Below, in pieces: positions 8,698-18,966 of a stretch of DNA of 64,000 nucleotides (the stretch's first letter is position 1; every line of letters begins with the position of its first letter). The stretch is from Micromonospora sp. WMMD882 (GTDB taxonomy: Bacteria > Actinomycetota > Actinomycetes > Mycobacteriales > Micromonosporaceae): assembly GCF_027497255.1 (NCBI RefSeq), contig NZ_CP114903.1:3906001-3970000 (forward strand). The letters run 5' to 3'. Below the pieces are notes generated by a model. It was not told the origin of the DNA. It did not search any database and was given only the letters and a program-made list of their open reading frames with translations. The position numbers and the translations under genes are program-made.

Positions 8698-9864
8698 TCA
8701 GGAGAAGGCGGAGAGGCCGGTGAGCTTCTGGCCGATCACGAGCTGGTGGATCTCCGAGGTGCCCTCGTAGGTCAGCACGCTCTCCAGGTTGTCGCCGTGC
8801 CGCATGACCGGGTACTCGCCGGAGACGCCGTTCGCGCCGAGGATCGTCCGGCACTGGCGGGCGATCGCCAGGGCCTCCCGCACGTTGTTCAGCTTGCCCA
8901 CGCTGACCTGCTCCGGACGCAGCCGCCCCGCGTCCGCCAGCCGGCCCAGGTGCAGGGCCAGCAGGTAGCCCTTCTGCCACTCCACCGCCATGTCGGCGAG
9001 CTTGGCCTGGGTGAGCTGGAAACCGGCGAGCGGCCGACCGAACTGGGTGCGGGTGGCCGCGTACGTGAGGGTGGTCTCCAGGCAGTCGCGGGCCGCGCCC
9101 AGCGCGCCCCAGACGATGCCGTGCCGGGCCTCGGTCAGGCAGCTCAGCGGGGCCTTCAACCCGGCCGCACCGGGCAGCAGCGCGTCCGCCGGGAGCCGGA
9201 CCTCGTCCAGCGTGATCTCCCCGGTGACGGACGCGCGCAGCGACATCTTGCGCCGGATCTCCCGCACCGACACCCCCGGCGTGTCCAGCGGTACGGCGAA
9301 CCCGCGCACCCCGTCGTCGGCGCGCGCCCAGATCACTCCGACGTCGGCGACCGGCGCGTTGGTGATCCACGTCTTGCCGCCGTGCAGGATCCAGTCGCCG
9401 CCGTCGCGGCGGGCCCGGGTGGCCATCGACGCGGGGTCGGAGCCGTGGTCCGGCTCGGTCAGCCCGAAGCAGCCGATCAGCTCGCCGGTGGCCATGCCGG
9501 GCAGCCAGCGCTGCTTCTGCTCCTCGCTGCCGTACCGCCGGATCGCGTACATGGCCAGCGAGCCCTGCACCGAGACCAGCGAGCGCGCCCCCGAGTCACC
9601 GGCCTCCAGCTCCAGGCAGGCCAGCCCGTACGCGACGGCGGACGAGCCGGCGCAGCCGTACCCGGTCAGGTGCATGCCGAGCAGGCCGAGTCGGCCGAAC
9701 TCCCGGGCCAGCTCGCGGACGGGCGCCGCGCCGCGCTCGTACCAGTCGGCGACGTACGGGCGGACCCGCTCGTCGACCACCCGGCGCACGACGGCGCGGA
9801 TCTGCCGTTCCTCCTCGTCGAGCGTGGAGTCCAGGTCGAGCAGGTCGATGGTGGGCACGGTCAT
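8698..9864 (-). CDS. Acyl-CoA dehydrogenase, glutaryl-CoA dehydrogenase-like
   Basis: 388 residues, the normal length for a soluble FAD acyl-CoA dehydrogenase. The substrate-region motif DSGxRSxxSVQ (about residues 90-100) with its Arg, the FAD motif CFGLTEPDHGSDP, and the C-terminal catalytic Glu in LTYEGTSEIH (~368) all match glutaryl-CoA dehydrogenase and relatives. Such enzymes oxidise a dicarboxyl or short acyl-CoA to the enoyl-CoA in Lys/Trp or aromatic degradation; the exact substrate is inference. Its ATG at 9864 overlaps the stop of the 98-residue gene upstream (ATGA), so the two are translationally coupled. Confidence 0.85.
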   Translation of the reverse strand: MTVPTIDLLDLDSTLDEEERQIRAVVRRVVDERVRPYVADWYERGAAPVRELAREFGRLGLLGMHLTGYGCAGSSAVAYGLACLELEAGDSGARSLVSVQGSLAMYAIRRYGSEEQKQRWLPGMATGELIGCFGLTEPDHGSDPASMATRARRDGGDWILHGGKTWITNAPVADVGVIWARADDGVRGFAVPLDTPGVSVREIRRKMSLRASVTGEITLDEVRLPADALLPGAAGLKAPLSCLTEARHGIVWGALGAARDCLETTLTYAATRTQFGRPLAGFQLTQAKLADMAVEWQKGYLLALHLGRLADAGRLRPEQVSVGKLNNVREALAIARQCRTILGANGVSGEYPVMRHGDNLESVLTYEGTSEIHQLVIGQKLTGLSAFS

Positions 9865-10157
9865 TCGCCGAACACGAAGACCCGGGCGTGGATCTGGTTA
9901 CGCTGCTGGAGCGCGGCGCGCAGCGCCCGGTGCAGCCCGTCCTCCAGGTAGAGGCCGCCGCTCCACTGCACCACGTGCGGGAAGAGGTCACCGTAGAAGG
10001 TGGAGTCCTCGGCGAGGAGCTTGTCCAGCGCCAACTCCCGTTTGGTGGTGATGAGCTGGTCGAGACGGAGCGGGCGCGGCGGGATCTCGGCCCACTGCTT
10101 GAGCGTCAGGTTGTGCTCCGGGTAGGGACGCCCGTCCCGGACCGCTCTGAAGATCAC
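9861..10157 (-). CDS. Conserved small actinobacterial protein of unknown function
   Basis: 98 residues from the GTG at 10157 (protein VIFRAVRDGRPYPEH...). It is globular in composition, with no membrane segment, and contains LYLEDGLHRALRAALQQRNQIHARVFVF, a Glu-Asp-Gly-x-His-Arg arrangement reminiscent of ParB/sulfiredoxin-like folds. I recall similar actinobacterial proteins being labelled VapB-type antitoxins automatically; nothing here proves that and no toxin gene is adjacent. ATGA overlap with the acyl-CoA dehydrogenase suggests co-expression. The 152-base gap upstream holds no convincing promoter. Confidence 0.7.
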   Translation of the reverse strand: MIFRAVRDGRPYPEHNLTLKQWAEIPPRPLRLDQLITTKRELALDKLLAEDSTFYGDLFPHVVQWSGGLYLEDGLHRALRAALQQRNQIHARVFVFGE

Positions 10158-10309
10158 GACGGCACCACGCTCCCCTCCCCAGCGCCGAGCCGGCAGGTGC
10201 CCGCCAGCCGAAGGGCCGTGGCGTGACACCGCGACCCGGCGGCATTCGATGACCTTGCCAGCCTAGCTGCCCCCGTCACTTCGCATTTTGCTCCCTCTTG
10301 TCAGTTTCG

Positions 10310-10930
10310 CTACTCGGGGCGCAGCGGCCTGCCCCACCGCCCCCGGTGCGCGACCTCGGCCACCGGACGACGACCCCGCCGCAGTGACGGTGACCGGTGG
10401 TCGGGCGCCCGGTAGCCGACGGTGAGCGCGCCGACCGGGACGAATCCGGCCGGCACGTCGAACGCCGTCCGGTACGCCGCCGTCCGCTCCGGCGGAATGC
10501 CGAAGAAGCACGCCCCCAGCTCCTCGTCGACGGCGGTGAGCAGCATCAGCAGCGCCGCGAACCCGGCGTCGACGTGCCAGTACGGCACCGGCCAGCGCTC
10601 CTCGTCCCGGTCCGTCCAGCCCTTGTCCGGCTCGGCGTACCGGTCCAGGTAGGCGCTGCGGTCGGCGTGCGGCACCACGATCAGCGGCGCCCGGCGCATG
10701 CCCTCCAGCCAGCGGCTCCGGCCGCCGCGTTCCGGGGTGGCCGCCGCCCAGAACCGGTCCCGGTCGGCCGGCTCGTCCAGCACCAGGAACCCCCAGCCCT
10801 GGGCGAAGCCGGCCGACGGCGCGCGGACCGCGTGGTCGAGCAGCCGGTCCACCACGTCGGGCGGGACGGGACGGTCCGGGTCGTAGTTGCGCACCATCCG
10901 GCGTCGCCGGACCACGTCCCTGAACTCCAT
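10310..10930 (-). CDS. Nitroreductase family FMN oxidoreductase
   Basis: 206 residues. N-terminal RRRRMVRNYDPDRPVPPDVVDRLL and the SAGFAQGWGFLVL segment correspond to the FMN-binding start of the nitroreductase fold; VDAGFAALLMLLTAVDEELGACFFG is the long dimer helix. Expected NAD(P)H-dependent flavin enzyme in the cytosol, substrate unknown. The ATG at 10930 lies 11 bases after the stop of the aldose epimerase gene, so the two probably share a transcript with the MFS and pdxH genes upstream. Confidence 0.85.
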   Translation of the reverse strand: MEFRDVVRRRRMVRNYDPDRPVPPDVVDRLLDHAVRAPSAGFAQGWGFLVLDEPADRDRFWAAATPERGGRSRWLEGMRRAPLIVVPHADRSAYLDRYAEPDKGWTDRDEERWPVPYWHVDAGFAALLMLLTAVDEELGACFFGIPPERTAAYRTAFDVPAGFVPVGALTVGYRAPDHRSPSLRRGRRPVAEVAHRGRWGRPLRPE

Positions 10931-10941
10931 GCCGCCTCCGC

Positions 10942-11874
10942 TCAGGCCCCCGGCCGGATACCCCAGACGCCCCGCCAGGTCTCCCCCGGGGCCAGCGTGA
11001 TCAGGTCCCGGCCGGACCGGAAGGCGTCCGGCGGGCAGGTCATCGGCTCGACCGCCACCGACCGGCGGTGCCGCTCGCCGGTGAGCGCGTCCCCGGTGAA
11101 GACCTGCCACCAGCCGAACTGCGGGTCCGCCCAGAGCCGGACCGACGCCGAGTCGTCCGGCGCGGCCAGGGTGACCGCCGAGCCGCCGCCGGCGTCGTCC
11201 CGGATCACGTCGCCCCAGGTGTTGTCGAGCACCGCGTCGCCGATCGGGCGCGGCTCCGTCCAGTCGTACTTGGTGCCGGCGACCCGGGTCGCGCCCATCG
11301 GCAGCAGCCGGGCGTCCACCACCAGCCGGGTCCGCCCCGGCACCCGCATCACCAGGTCGTCCACGGCCACCCCGGGCAGTTGCAGGTACGGGTGCACGGA
11401 GAAGCCGAACGGGGCCGGCTCGGCGGAGCGGTTGACGACCTCGTGGTCGGCGCGCAGGCCGTCCGGTCCGACGCTCCACCGGGTCCGCAACCCCAACGCC
11501 CACGGGTACGCCGGGTGCGGCGGCAGGTCGTACCCGACGACCACCGCGTCGTCGGTCTGCTCGACGAGCCGCCACGGCACCCAGTTGACCAGGCCGTGCA
11601 GGGCGACGTGCCGGGCCGGCTCGGTCAGCGGCAGGGCGAACGACCGGCCGCCGAAGGAGTACTCGCCGTCGCGGATGCGGTTGGGCCAGGGGGCGAGCAC
11701 CTGGCCGGTGCCGCCGGGGCAGATCTCGTCGGCGGCGTAGCCGTCGAGGTAGTCGACGCCGTCGTGCCGGTACGCCCGCAGCCCGCCTCCCACCTCGACG
11801 ACGACGGCCTCGTGACCGGCGGCGGAAATACTCCACTGTGCACCCGAGGGTGGGCGCGGCTCGGTGCTCTGCAT
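10942..11874 (-). CDS. Aldose 1-epimerase family protein
   Basis: 310 residues. The family motifs are an early APWPNRIRDGEY segment (aldoses, NR pair), HVALHGLVNW with the sugar-binding His near residue 90, a middle SVHPYLQLPG containing the second His, and a late catalytic Glu region (VAVEPMTCPPDAF). It interconverts alpha and beta anomers of a hexose such as glucose or galactose. Start ATG at 11874; 45 bases separate it from the MFS gene upstream. The symbol galM is avoided because actinomycetes carry several paralogues. Confidence 0.88.
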   Translation of the reverse strand: MQSTEPRPPSGAQWSISAAGHEAVVVEVGGGLRAYRHDGVDYLDGYAADEICPGGTGQVLAPWPNRIRDGEYSFGGRSFALPLTEPARHVALHGLVNWVPWRLVEQTDDAVVVGYDLPPHPAYPWALGLRTRWSVGPDGLRADHEVVNRSAEPAPFGFSVHPYLQLPGVAVDDLVMRVPGRTRLVVDARLLPMGATRVAGTKYDWTEPRPIGDAVLDNTWGDVIRDDAGGGSAVTLAAPDDSASVRLWADPQFGWWQVFTGDALTGERHRRSVAVEPMTCPPDAFRSGRDLITLAPGETWRGVWGIRPGA

Positions 11875-11918
11875 GTCGGCGACCCTAGTGCCTCCACCCC
11901 GGGTCGCGCCGGGCCGCC

Positions 11919-13232
11919 TCACGAACCGTCCTCCGGGCGGGACGCCGGCCGGCGGTAGCGGGCCAGGGCGGGGAAGGCCGCCGTGAGCAGCAACGCCAGC
12001 GCCGCCGCGGCGAGGCCGCCGCCCACCCAGGCGACCCCGCTGCCCAGCCCGGCGGCCATCGCGCCGGCCCGCAGGTCGCCCAGGCGCGGCCCACCGGCCA
12101 CCACCACGGTGTTCACCCCCTGGAGTCGGCCGCGCATCCGGTCCGGGGCGTACACCAGCAGAATCGACTGCCGCAGCACCGAACTGACCAGGTCGGCCGC
12201 GCCGGCCACGGCGAGCAGCCCGACGGCCAGCCAGAGGTGCCCGGCGAGCCCGGCCAGGGCGACCGCCACCCCCCAGCCCACCACCGCGGCGACCAGCGCC
12301 AGCCCCTGCCGCTGGAGCCGGCCGATCCAGCCGGAGGTCAGCCCGCCGAGCAGCGAGCCGACCGCGATCGCGCTGAACAGCAGGCCGACCGCCGCGCCGC
12401 CGCCGAAGCGTTCCTCGGCGACCTCCGGGAAGAGCGCCCGGGGCATGGCGAGGATCATCGCGATCAGGTCGATGGCGAAGGAGAGCAGCAGCACCGGGGT
12501 GGTGGCCAGGTAGCGGAACCCGTCGACCACGCTGGCCAGACCCCGCCGGCGGGGGGCGCCGTCCGGGTCCGGCTCGGGCGGCAGCGCCGGCAGGCCCCGC
12601 GCCGCCCAGATCAGCGCGGTGACCAGGACGGCGTCCGCCGCGTACGCGATCGGCAGGCCGGTGTCGGTGCCCCAGATCCCGAAGATCACCCCGGCGACGG
12701 TCGGCCCGGCCACGGTGGCGGCGGTGCTGGTGGTGAAGTTGAGCGTGCTGGCCGCGGGCACCAGGTCCAGCGGGACCAGCCGGGGCAGCATGGCGCCCCG
12801 GGCCGGCGCGGTGATCGCGAACGCGACCGACTGCACCGCGACCAGGGCCAGCAGCAGCGCCGGGCTGCGCGCGCCGAGCAGCGCCTGCGCCAGCAGACCC
12901 AGGGTGGCCGCCCAGAGCAGCAGCGACCCGGCCAGCAGCACCGAGCGGCGGTCCCGGGCGTCCGCGATCACCCCGCCCCACAGCCCGAAGACCAGCAGCG
13001 GAAGGAACGCGGCCACCCCGATCAGGCCGACCCAGAACGAGTCGCGGGTCAGCGCGTACATCTCGACCGGCACGGCCACGGCGGTGAACTGGAAGCCGAA
13101 CATCGCCACGCTGTTGCCGGTCCAGAGCCGCCGGTACGCCGGCACCCGCAGCGGTCGCAGGTCGATCGCCCAGCGACGGTCGGCGGCCGGGCCGCGCGGG
13201 GCGCGCGACCCGGCCGGGGCCGGTCTGGTCAC
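11919..13232 (-). CDS. MFS transporter, multidrug/EntS-like
   Basis: 437 residues with twelve predicted membrane helices. The loop-2/3 motif GGVIADARDRRSVLL and a second-half copy (GLTSGWIGRLQRQG) mark the Major Facilitator fold; the beginning RPLRVPAYRRLWTGNSVAMFG is typical of the EntS/DHA3 exporters. Its GTG at 13232 overlaps the stop of pdxH (GTGA), indicating coupled translation. Exported compound unknown. Three MFS proteins of this general type occur in this window (also 20.4-21.7 and 51.1-52.4 kb). Confidence 0.85.
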   Translation of the reverse strand: MTRPAPAGSRAPRGPAADRRWAIDLRPLRVPAYRRLWTGNSVAMFGFQFTAVAVPVEMYALTRDSFWVGLIGVAAFLPLLVFGLWGGVIADARDRRSVLLAGSLLLWAATLGLLAQALLGARSPALLLALVAVQSVAFAITAPARGAMLPRLVPLDLVPAASTLNFTTSTAATVAGPTVAGVIFGIWGTDTGLPIAYAADAVLVTALIWAARGLPALPPEPDPDGAPRRRGLASVVDGFRYLATTPVLLLSFAIDLIAMILAMPRALFPEVAEERFGGGAAVGLLFSAIAVGSLLGGLTSGWIGRLQRQGLALVAAVVGWGVAVALAGLAGHLWLAVGLLAVAGAADLVSSVLRQSILLVYAPDRMRGRLQGVNTVVVAGGPRLGDLRAGAMAAGLGSGVAWVGGGLAAAALALLLTAAFPALARYRRPASRPEDGS

Positions 13233-13888
13233 GGGGCGAGCCGCTCGACGACCCAGCCGTCGGCGTCGGTACGGCGGAACCGGAACCGGTCGTGCAGCCG
13301 GCTCGCCCGGCCCTGCCAGAACTCGACGGTGTCGGGGAGCACCCGCAGCCCGCCCCAGTGCGGCGGGGCGGGAATCGGGTCGATGTCGGCGAAGCGGTCC
13401 ACCATCGCCTGCCGGCTCGCCTCCAGCGTCGCCCGGTCGGGGATGACCTGGGACTGCGGGCTGGCCCACGCGCCGAGTTGGGAGCCGCGCGGCCGGCTGG
13501 CGAAGTACGCCTCGGTCTCGGCCCGGTCCACCCGGGTCACCCGTCCGGTGACGGTGACCTGACGGTGCATGGCGAACCATGGGAAGACCAGGCTGGCGTA
13601 CGGGTTGGCGGCCAGTTCGACGCCCTTGCGCGAGGTGTGGTTGGTGAAGAAGACGAAACCCTCCGGGTCGTACGCCTTGAGCAGCACGGTCCGGCCGCTC
13701 GGTCGGCCGGCGGCGTCGGCGGTGCCGACCACCATCGCGTTCGGCTCGGGCAGGCCGTGTGTCACGGCGGCGGTGAACCAGCGGTCGAACTGGGTGTGCC
13801 AGTCGGCTGCCAGATCGGCGGGGGAAAGCCCTTTCTCCTCGGCGTACTCGGTACGCAGGCGAGCCGGGACCACTGTGTCTCCCGTCAC
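13229..13888 (-). CDS. pdxH: Pyridoxamine 5'-phosphate oxidase
   Basis: 219 residues, matching the family. It oxidises pyridoxine or pyridoxamine phosphate to PLP with FMN and oxygen. FMN contacts are seen in SGRTVLLKAYD, FFTNHTSRKG and the C-terminal RLHDRFRFRR, and the PLP-site motif RGSQLGAWASPQS is intact. The GTG at 13888 follows GAGGAGGAG. It is divergent from citrate synthase, an arrangement I recall as common in actinobacteria. A TTGCGA-16-TACAGA pair upstream on the minus strand is a plausible promoter. Confidence 0.93.
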   Translation of the reverse strand: MTGDTVVPARLRTEYAEEKGLSPADLAADWHTQFDRWFTAAVTHGLPEPNAMVVGTADAAGRPSGRTVLLKAYDPEGFVFFTNHTSRKGVELAANPYASLVFPWFAMHRQVTVTGRVTRVDRAETEAYFASRPRGSQLGAWASPQSQVIPDRATLEASRQAMVDRFADIDPIPAPPHWGGLRVLPDTVEFWQGRASRLHDRFRFRRTDADGWVVERLAP

Positions 13889-14007
13889 GTTCTCCTCCTC
13901 GTTGCCGGCCGATACCGTGTCGTACCGCGCTGACCAGCGACTTCTGCACAGTGTCACGACGATGTTGCCGACGATCGCCTGCCGGGATGTCGTCTGTAGC
14001 ACAGTGG

Positions 14008-14020
14008 TTGCGGGTCGCAA
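14008..14020. promoter_or_regulatory. Short dyad between pdxH and citrate synthase
   Basis: TTGCG-GGT-CGCAA is a perfect 5-base inverted repeat with three central bases, near the middle of the 250-base divergent region. On the minus strand its right half overlaps the proposed pdxH -35 hexamer, so it could be an operator; this is inference from position only. Confidence 0.3.
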
Positions 14021-14138
14021 ACCTCGTTACCCACCAGGCAAGATGTTCCGAACACATCCCTGAGGGTCGCCTAAGGCGCTCGGCCGGCCGGCCGGATAGA
14101 GCCCCGGGCGGGCGCACCGAGCAGATCCAGGAGACGAC

Positions 14139-15245
14139 ATGGCCGATTTCAAACCCGGGCTCGAAGGTGTCGTGGCGTTCGAGACCAAGATCGCCGAACC
14201 CGACCGTGAGGGCGGGGCGCTGCGCTACCGCGGGGTCGACATCGAGGACCTCATCGGTCAGGTCTCCTTCGGCAACGTCTGGGCGCTGCTGGTCGACGGG
14301 CGGTTCGGCCCGGGCCTGCCGCCGGCCGAGCCGTTCCCGGTGCCGGTGCACTCCGGTGACATCCGGGTGGACGTGCAGTCCGCGGTGGCGATGCTCGCCC
14401 CGTACTGGGGGCTCAGCCAGTTGCTCGACATCTCCGACGAGCAGGCCCGCGAGGACCTCGCCCGGGTCTCGGTCACCGCGCTCTCCTTCGTCGCCCAGTC
14501 GGCCCGGGGGCTCGGCCTGCCGGCCGTACCGCAGAAGGAGATCGACAAGGCGTCCACGGTCGTCGAGCGGTTCATGAAGCGCTGGCGCGGTGAGCCCGAC
14601 CCGCGGCACGTCAAGGCCGTCGACGCGTACTTCATCTCGGCCGCCGAGCACGGCATGAACGCCTCCACCTTCACCGCCCGGATCGTCGCCTCCACCGGCG
14701 CCGACGCCGCGGCCTGCATCTCCTCCGGCATCGGCGCGCTCTCCGGGCCGCTGCACGGTGGCGCCCCGTCACGGGTGCTCAGCATGCTGGAGGCCGTCGA
14801 GCGCAGCGGCGACGCCGAGGGGTACGTCAAGGGCGTGCTGGACCGGGGCGAGCGGCTGATGGGCTTCGGCCACCGGGTCTACCGCGCCGAGGACCCGCGC
14901 GCCCGGGTGCTCCGCCGGACGGCCCGTGAGCTGGGCGCGCCCCGCTTCGAGGTGGCCGAGGCGCTGGAGAAGGCCGCGCTGGCCGAGCTCCAGGCCCGTC
15001 GCCCGGACCGCGTCCTCGCCACCAACGTCGAGTTCTGGTCGGCCGTGGTGCTGGACTTCGCCGAGGTGCCGGCGCACATGTTCACCTCGATGTTCACCTG
15101 CGCCCGGATGGGCGGCTGGAGCGCGCACATCCTGGAGCAGAAGCGGCTCAACCGGTTGGTCCGCCCGTCCGCCCGCTACGTCGGGGAGGGCCCGCGCAAG
15201 CCGCAGGACGTCGAGGGCTGGAACGCCGTACCGCACGAGGTCTGA
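14139..15245 (+). CDS. citA: Citrate synthase 2
   Basis: 368 residues, the length of the short bacterial type. It condenses oxaloacetate and acetyl-CoA at the entry of the TCA cycle. Catalytic His residues are present in EHGMNAST (H171) and GFGHRVY (H245). The third catalytic position, Asp in most citrate synthases, reads Glu here (NVEFWSA, E298). I believe this is shared by the actinobacterial citrate synthase 2 group, so it need not mean inactivity. The ATG at 14139 follows CAGGAGACGAC. Confidence 0.92.
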   Translation: MADFKPGLEGVVAFETKIAEPDREGGALRYRGVDIEDLIGQVSFGNVWALLVDGRFGPGLPPAEPFPVPVHSGDIRVDVQSAVAMLAPYWGLSQLLDISDEQAREDLARVSVTALSFVAQSARGLGLPAVPQKEIDKASTVVERFMKRWRGEPDPRHVKAVDAYFISAAEHGMNASTFTARIVASTGADAAACISSGIGALSGPLHGGAPSRVLSMLEAVERSGDAEGYVKGVLDRGERLMGFGHRVYRAEDPRARVLRRTARELGAPRFEVAEALEKAALAELQARRPDRVLATNVEFWSAVVLDFAEVPAHMFTSMFTCARMGGWSAHILEQKRLNRLVRPSARYVGEGPRKPQDVEGWNAVPHEV

Positions 15246-15261
15246 GCCCGGGGCCGGTCGT

Positions 15262-15302
15262 CGCATGGTGGGGCGCGGATGTGGTCAGCGCCTCACCATG
15301 CG
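15262..15302. terminator. Inverted repeat after citrate synthase
   Basis: Perfect 9-base arms CGCATGGTG (15262-15270) and CACCATGCG (15294-15302) begin 17 bases after the citA stop. The 23-base loop is long, so it may be a terminator or an operator for serC, which starts 120 bases on. Confidence 0.45.
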
Positions 15303-15406
15303 GTGAGTGGCCGACGGGGTGCCACGCGGGCGTGGATGGGAGGATGGGGGCCTCGGCAGCGCCGCCGGCGTACCGCACCACCACCCGGTCAAGTGGCCCA
15401 CAGTAA

Positions 15407-16549
<1,143 letters not shown>

Positions 16550-16734
16550 CCGTTATGGTGGGAGGGGCGTCGCCGTCCGGCGGCGTCCCCTCGACTGTGA
16601 TCCTTGACCTGCTCAACCGCAACTTGCGGGCGTGGCTCCTCCCACCGGGAGCCCGATGGGCGTACCGTGTTGACCAGACGCCCGGGCGGCCGACCCGTGG
16701 CGTGCGGCCAGCGAAGCGGGACGGAGGCAACGCA

Positions 16735-17820
16735 ATGCGCCCAGTACGCTTCGTCGCCCTCTCCGAGGACGGCCAGGCCCTGGTGCTCGCCGACGAGGTC
16801 GGGCGGCTGCTCGCCCTGCCGATCGACGAGCGCATCGCCACCGTGCTCCACACGGAGCCCGGCGCGCCTCCGCCGTTGGCCGTGGCCACCGAGCGTCCGC
16901 CGGACCCGATCCCCTCGCTCTCCCCGCGGGACATCCAGGCCAAGATCCGTTCCGGTGAGTCCGCCGAGGACGTCGCCCGGATCGCCGGTGTCCCGGTCGA
17001 CCGGGTGCTGCGCTACGCCGGCCCGGTGCTCCAGGAGCGGGCCATGCTCGCCCAGCACGCCCGGCGCACCCGGCTGAAGGGCGCCGAGAAGCCGACCCCG
17101 CTGGCCGAGGTGGTCAACGGCCGGCTGGCCCAGCACGGCATCGACACCGAGAAGATCTCCTGGGACGCGTACCGGCGCGACGACGGCACCTGGCGGATCA
17201 TCGCCACCTGGCCGTCCGGCAAGGCCACCGCCCAGGCGGTCTGGGATCTCGACAAGACCCGGCAGAACGTCGCCCCGCACGACGACATGGCGCAGTACCT
17301 CTGCGCCGAGCGGCCCACCCCGATCCTCGGCCAGGAGCCCGCGCCGGAGCGGGGCGGCCACGCGCTGCCCGGCCCGTCCCGCGGCGAGCCCGGTCGGGGC
17401 GGCCACGGCCTGCCCACTCCCGCCGAGCGGGCCCGGCCCGGTCGGGACCCGATCCGCGCCGGGCGGGACGCCCTGCTCGCCTCCCTGGACCGGCCGCTCG
17501 GCTCGACGTCCGGCCGGGGTCTGGAGCCACGCAACCCGGCCGCCGCCCTCGGCGACGGGGAGACCCCCCGGCAGCGGGCGGTCAGCGGTGGCGCGGCGGC
17601 CCTGCTCGGTGGCGGCCAGGGGTCGGCGTTCGACGACGACTCCGACGCGCCGAAGGAAGTGCCGGCCGTTCCCTCGTTGGCGGTGCTGCGGCCCCGCCGC
17701 ACCAGCACGGCGCCCGCCGCCGAGGCCGCCACCGACCCCGCGGGCAAGCCCCGCAAGCGGCTGCCGAGCTGGGACGACGTCCTCTTCGGCTCCGGCCCCG
17801 CGGCCCGCGAGTCCTCCTGA
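16735..17820 (+). CDS. sepH: Cell-division protein SepH
   Basis: 361 residues. The N-terminal ~170 residues form the DUF3071 domain (MRPVRFVALSEDGQALVLAD at the start, then a helix-turn-helix-like IQAKIRSGESAEDVARIAGV). The rest is Pro/Arg/Gly-rich and disordered until a conserved C-terminal patch, RKRLPSWDDVLFG. In Streptomyces and mycobacteria SepH binds FtsZ and stimulates its assembly at septa. The start ATG follows GGAGGCAACGCA. Between serC and sepH (16550-16734) I see no gene, only a GC-rich leader. Confidence 0.92.
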   Translation: MRPVRFVALSEDGQALVLADEVGRLLALPIDERIATVLHTEPGAPPPLAVATERPPDPIPSLSPRDIQAKIRSGESAEDVARIAGVPVDRVLRYAGPVLQERAMLAQHARRTRLKGAEKPTPLAEVVNGRLAQHGIDTEKISWDAYRRDDGTWRIIATWPSGKATAQAVWDLDKTRQNVAPHDDMAQYLCAERPTPILGQEPAPERGGHALPGPSRGEPGRGGHGLPTPAERARPGRDPIRAGRDALLASLDRPLGSTSGRGLEPRNPAAALGDGETPRQRAVSGGAAALLGGGQGSAFDDDSDAPKEVPAVPSLAVLRPRRTSTAPAAEAATDPAGKPRKRLPSWDDVLFGSGPAARESS

Positions 17821-17874
17821 CCCCTGCCCCCGCCCGGCCGGCGGGCAGATCCGGGTCGTGGCAGGGTGAGTGGC

Positions 17875-18861
17875 ATGGAGTACACCAACCTCGGCCGGAC
17901 CGGCCTCTCGGTCAGCCGGCTCTGCCTCGGCACCATGAACTTCGGCCCGCAGACCAACGAGCCGGACAGCTACGCGATCATGGACCGGGCGCTGGAGCAC
18001 GGCCTGAACTTCTTCGACACCGCCAACGTGTACGGCTGGCAGACCGGCGAGGGCGTCACCGAGCAGATCATCGGCCGGTGGCTCGCCCAGGGCGGCGGGC
18101 GGCGGGAGAAGGTCGTACTGGCCACGAAGGTCTACGGCAAGATGAGCGACTGGCCGAACGACCAGGGGCTTTCCGCCCGACACATCGTCCGGGCCTGTGA
18201 GGACTCGCTGCGTCGGCTCCAGACGGACACCATCGACCTGTACCAGATGCACCACATCTCCCGGAGCACCCCGTGGGAGGAGATCTGGCAGGCGATGGAG
18301 ACGCTGGTCGCCCAGGGCAAGGTGCTCTACGTCGGCTCGTCCAACTTCGCCGGCTGGCACCTGGCCGTCGCGCAGGAGGCCGCCGGTCGGCGCAACTTCC
18401 TCGGCTTGGTCTCCGAGCAGTGCATCTACAACCTGATGACCCGGTACGCCGAGCTTGAGGTGCTCCCGGCCGCCCAGCACCTCGGCCTGGGCGTCATCCC
18501 CTGGTCGCCGCTGCACGGCGGGCTGCTCGCCGGGGTGCTGCGCAAGATGGCCTCCGGCGGCGCGGTACGCGGCACGGCCGGCCGGGCGGGCGACGCGCTC
18601 GACGAGCACCGGGCCACCATCGAGGCGTACGAGAAGCTCTGCGCCGAGCTCGGTCACGACCCGGCCGACGTGGCCCTGGGCTGGCTGCTCGCCCAGCCGG
18701 GGGTGACCGCGCCGATCATCGGCCCACGCACCGTGGAGCAGCTCGACAGTTCCCTCGGGGCGCTGGCCGTACGCCTCGACGAGGCCACCACCGAGCGCCT
18801 CGACGAGCTGTTCCCGCCGGTGGGCAGCGGTGGACCGGCCCCGGAGGCGTGGGCCTGGTGA
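17875..18861 (+). CDS. Aldo/keto reductase
   Basis: 328 residues, TIM-barrel NADPH oxidoreductase. The catalytic tetrad is visible as Asp and Tyr in FFDTANVYG, Lys in LATKVYG, and His in YQMHH. The NADP-binding end reads APIIGPRTVEQLDSSLGAL. It resembles the AKR11/12 or YajO-like branch. ATG 17875 is chosen; GTG 17866 in the same frame is an alternative giving three more residues. It is 54 bases after sepH and may be co-transcribed. Confidence 0.9.
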   Translation: MEYTNLGRTGLSVSRLCLGTMNFGPQTNEPDSYAIMDRALEHGLNFFDTANVYGWQTGEGVTEQIIGRWLAQGGGRREKVVLATKVYGKMSDWPNDQGLSARHIVRACEDSLRRLQTDTIDLYQMHHISRSTPWEEIWQAMETLVAQGKVLYVGSSNFAGWHLAVAQEAAGRRNFLGLVSEQCIYNLMTRYAELEVLPAAQHLGLGVIPWSPLHGGLLAGVLRKMASGGAVRGTAGRAGDALDEHRATIEAYEKLCAELGHDPADVALGWLLAQPGVTAPIIGPRTVEQLDSSLGALAVRLDEATTERLDELFPPVGSGGPAPEAWAW

Positions 18862-18966
18862 CCGCCGGGCCCGGTCAGGAGGCGGACCCGGCCAGCCGGT
18901 CACCCCGGCGGACCACTGCTGCCGGGCCCGCCTCCCCGGCCCTCCTGTAGGTGGTTCCCCTCGACG

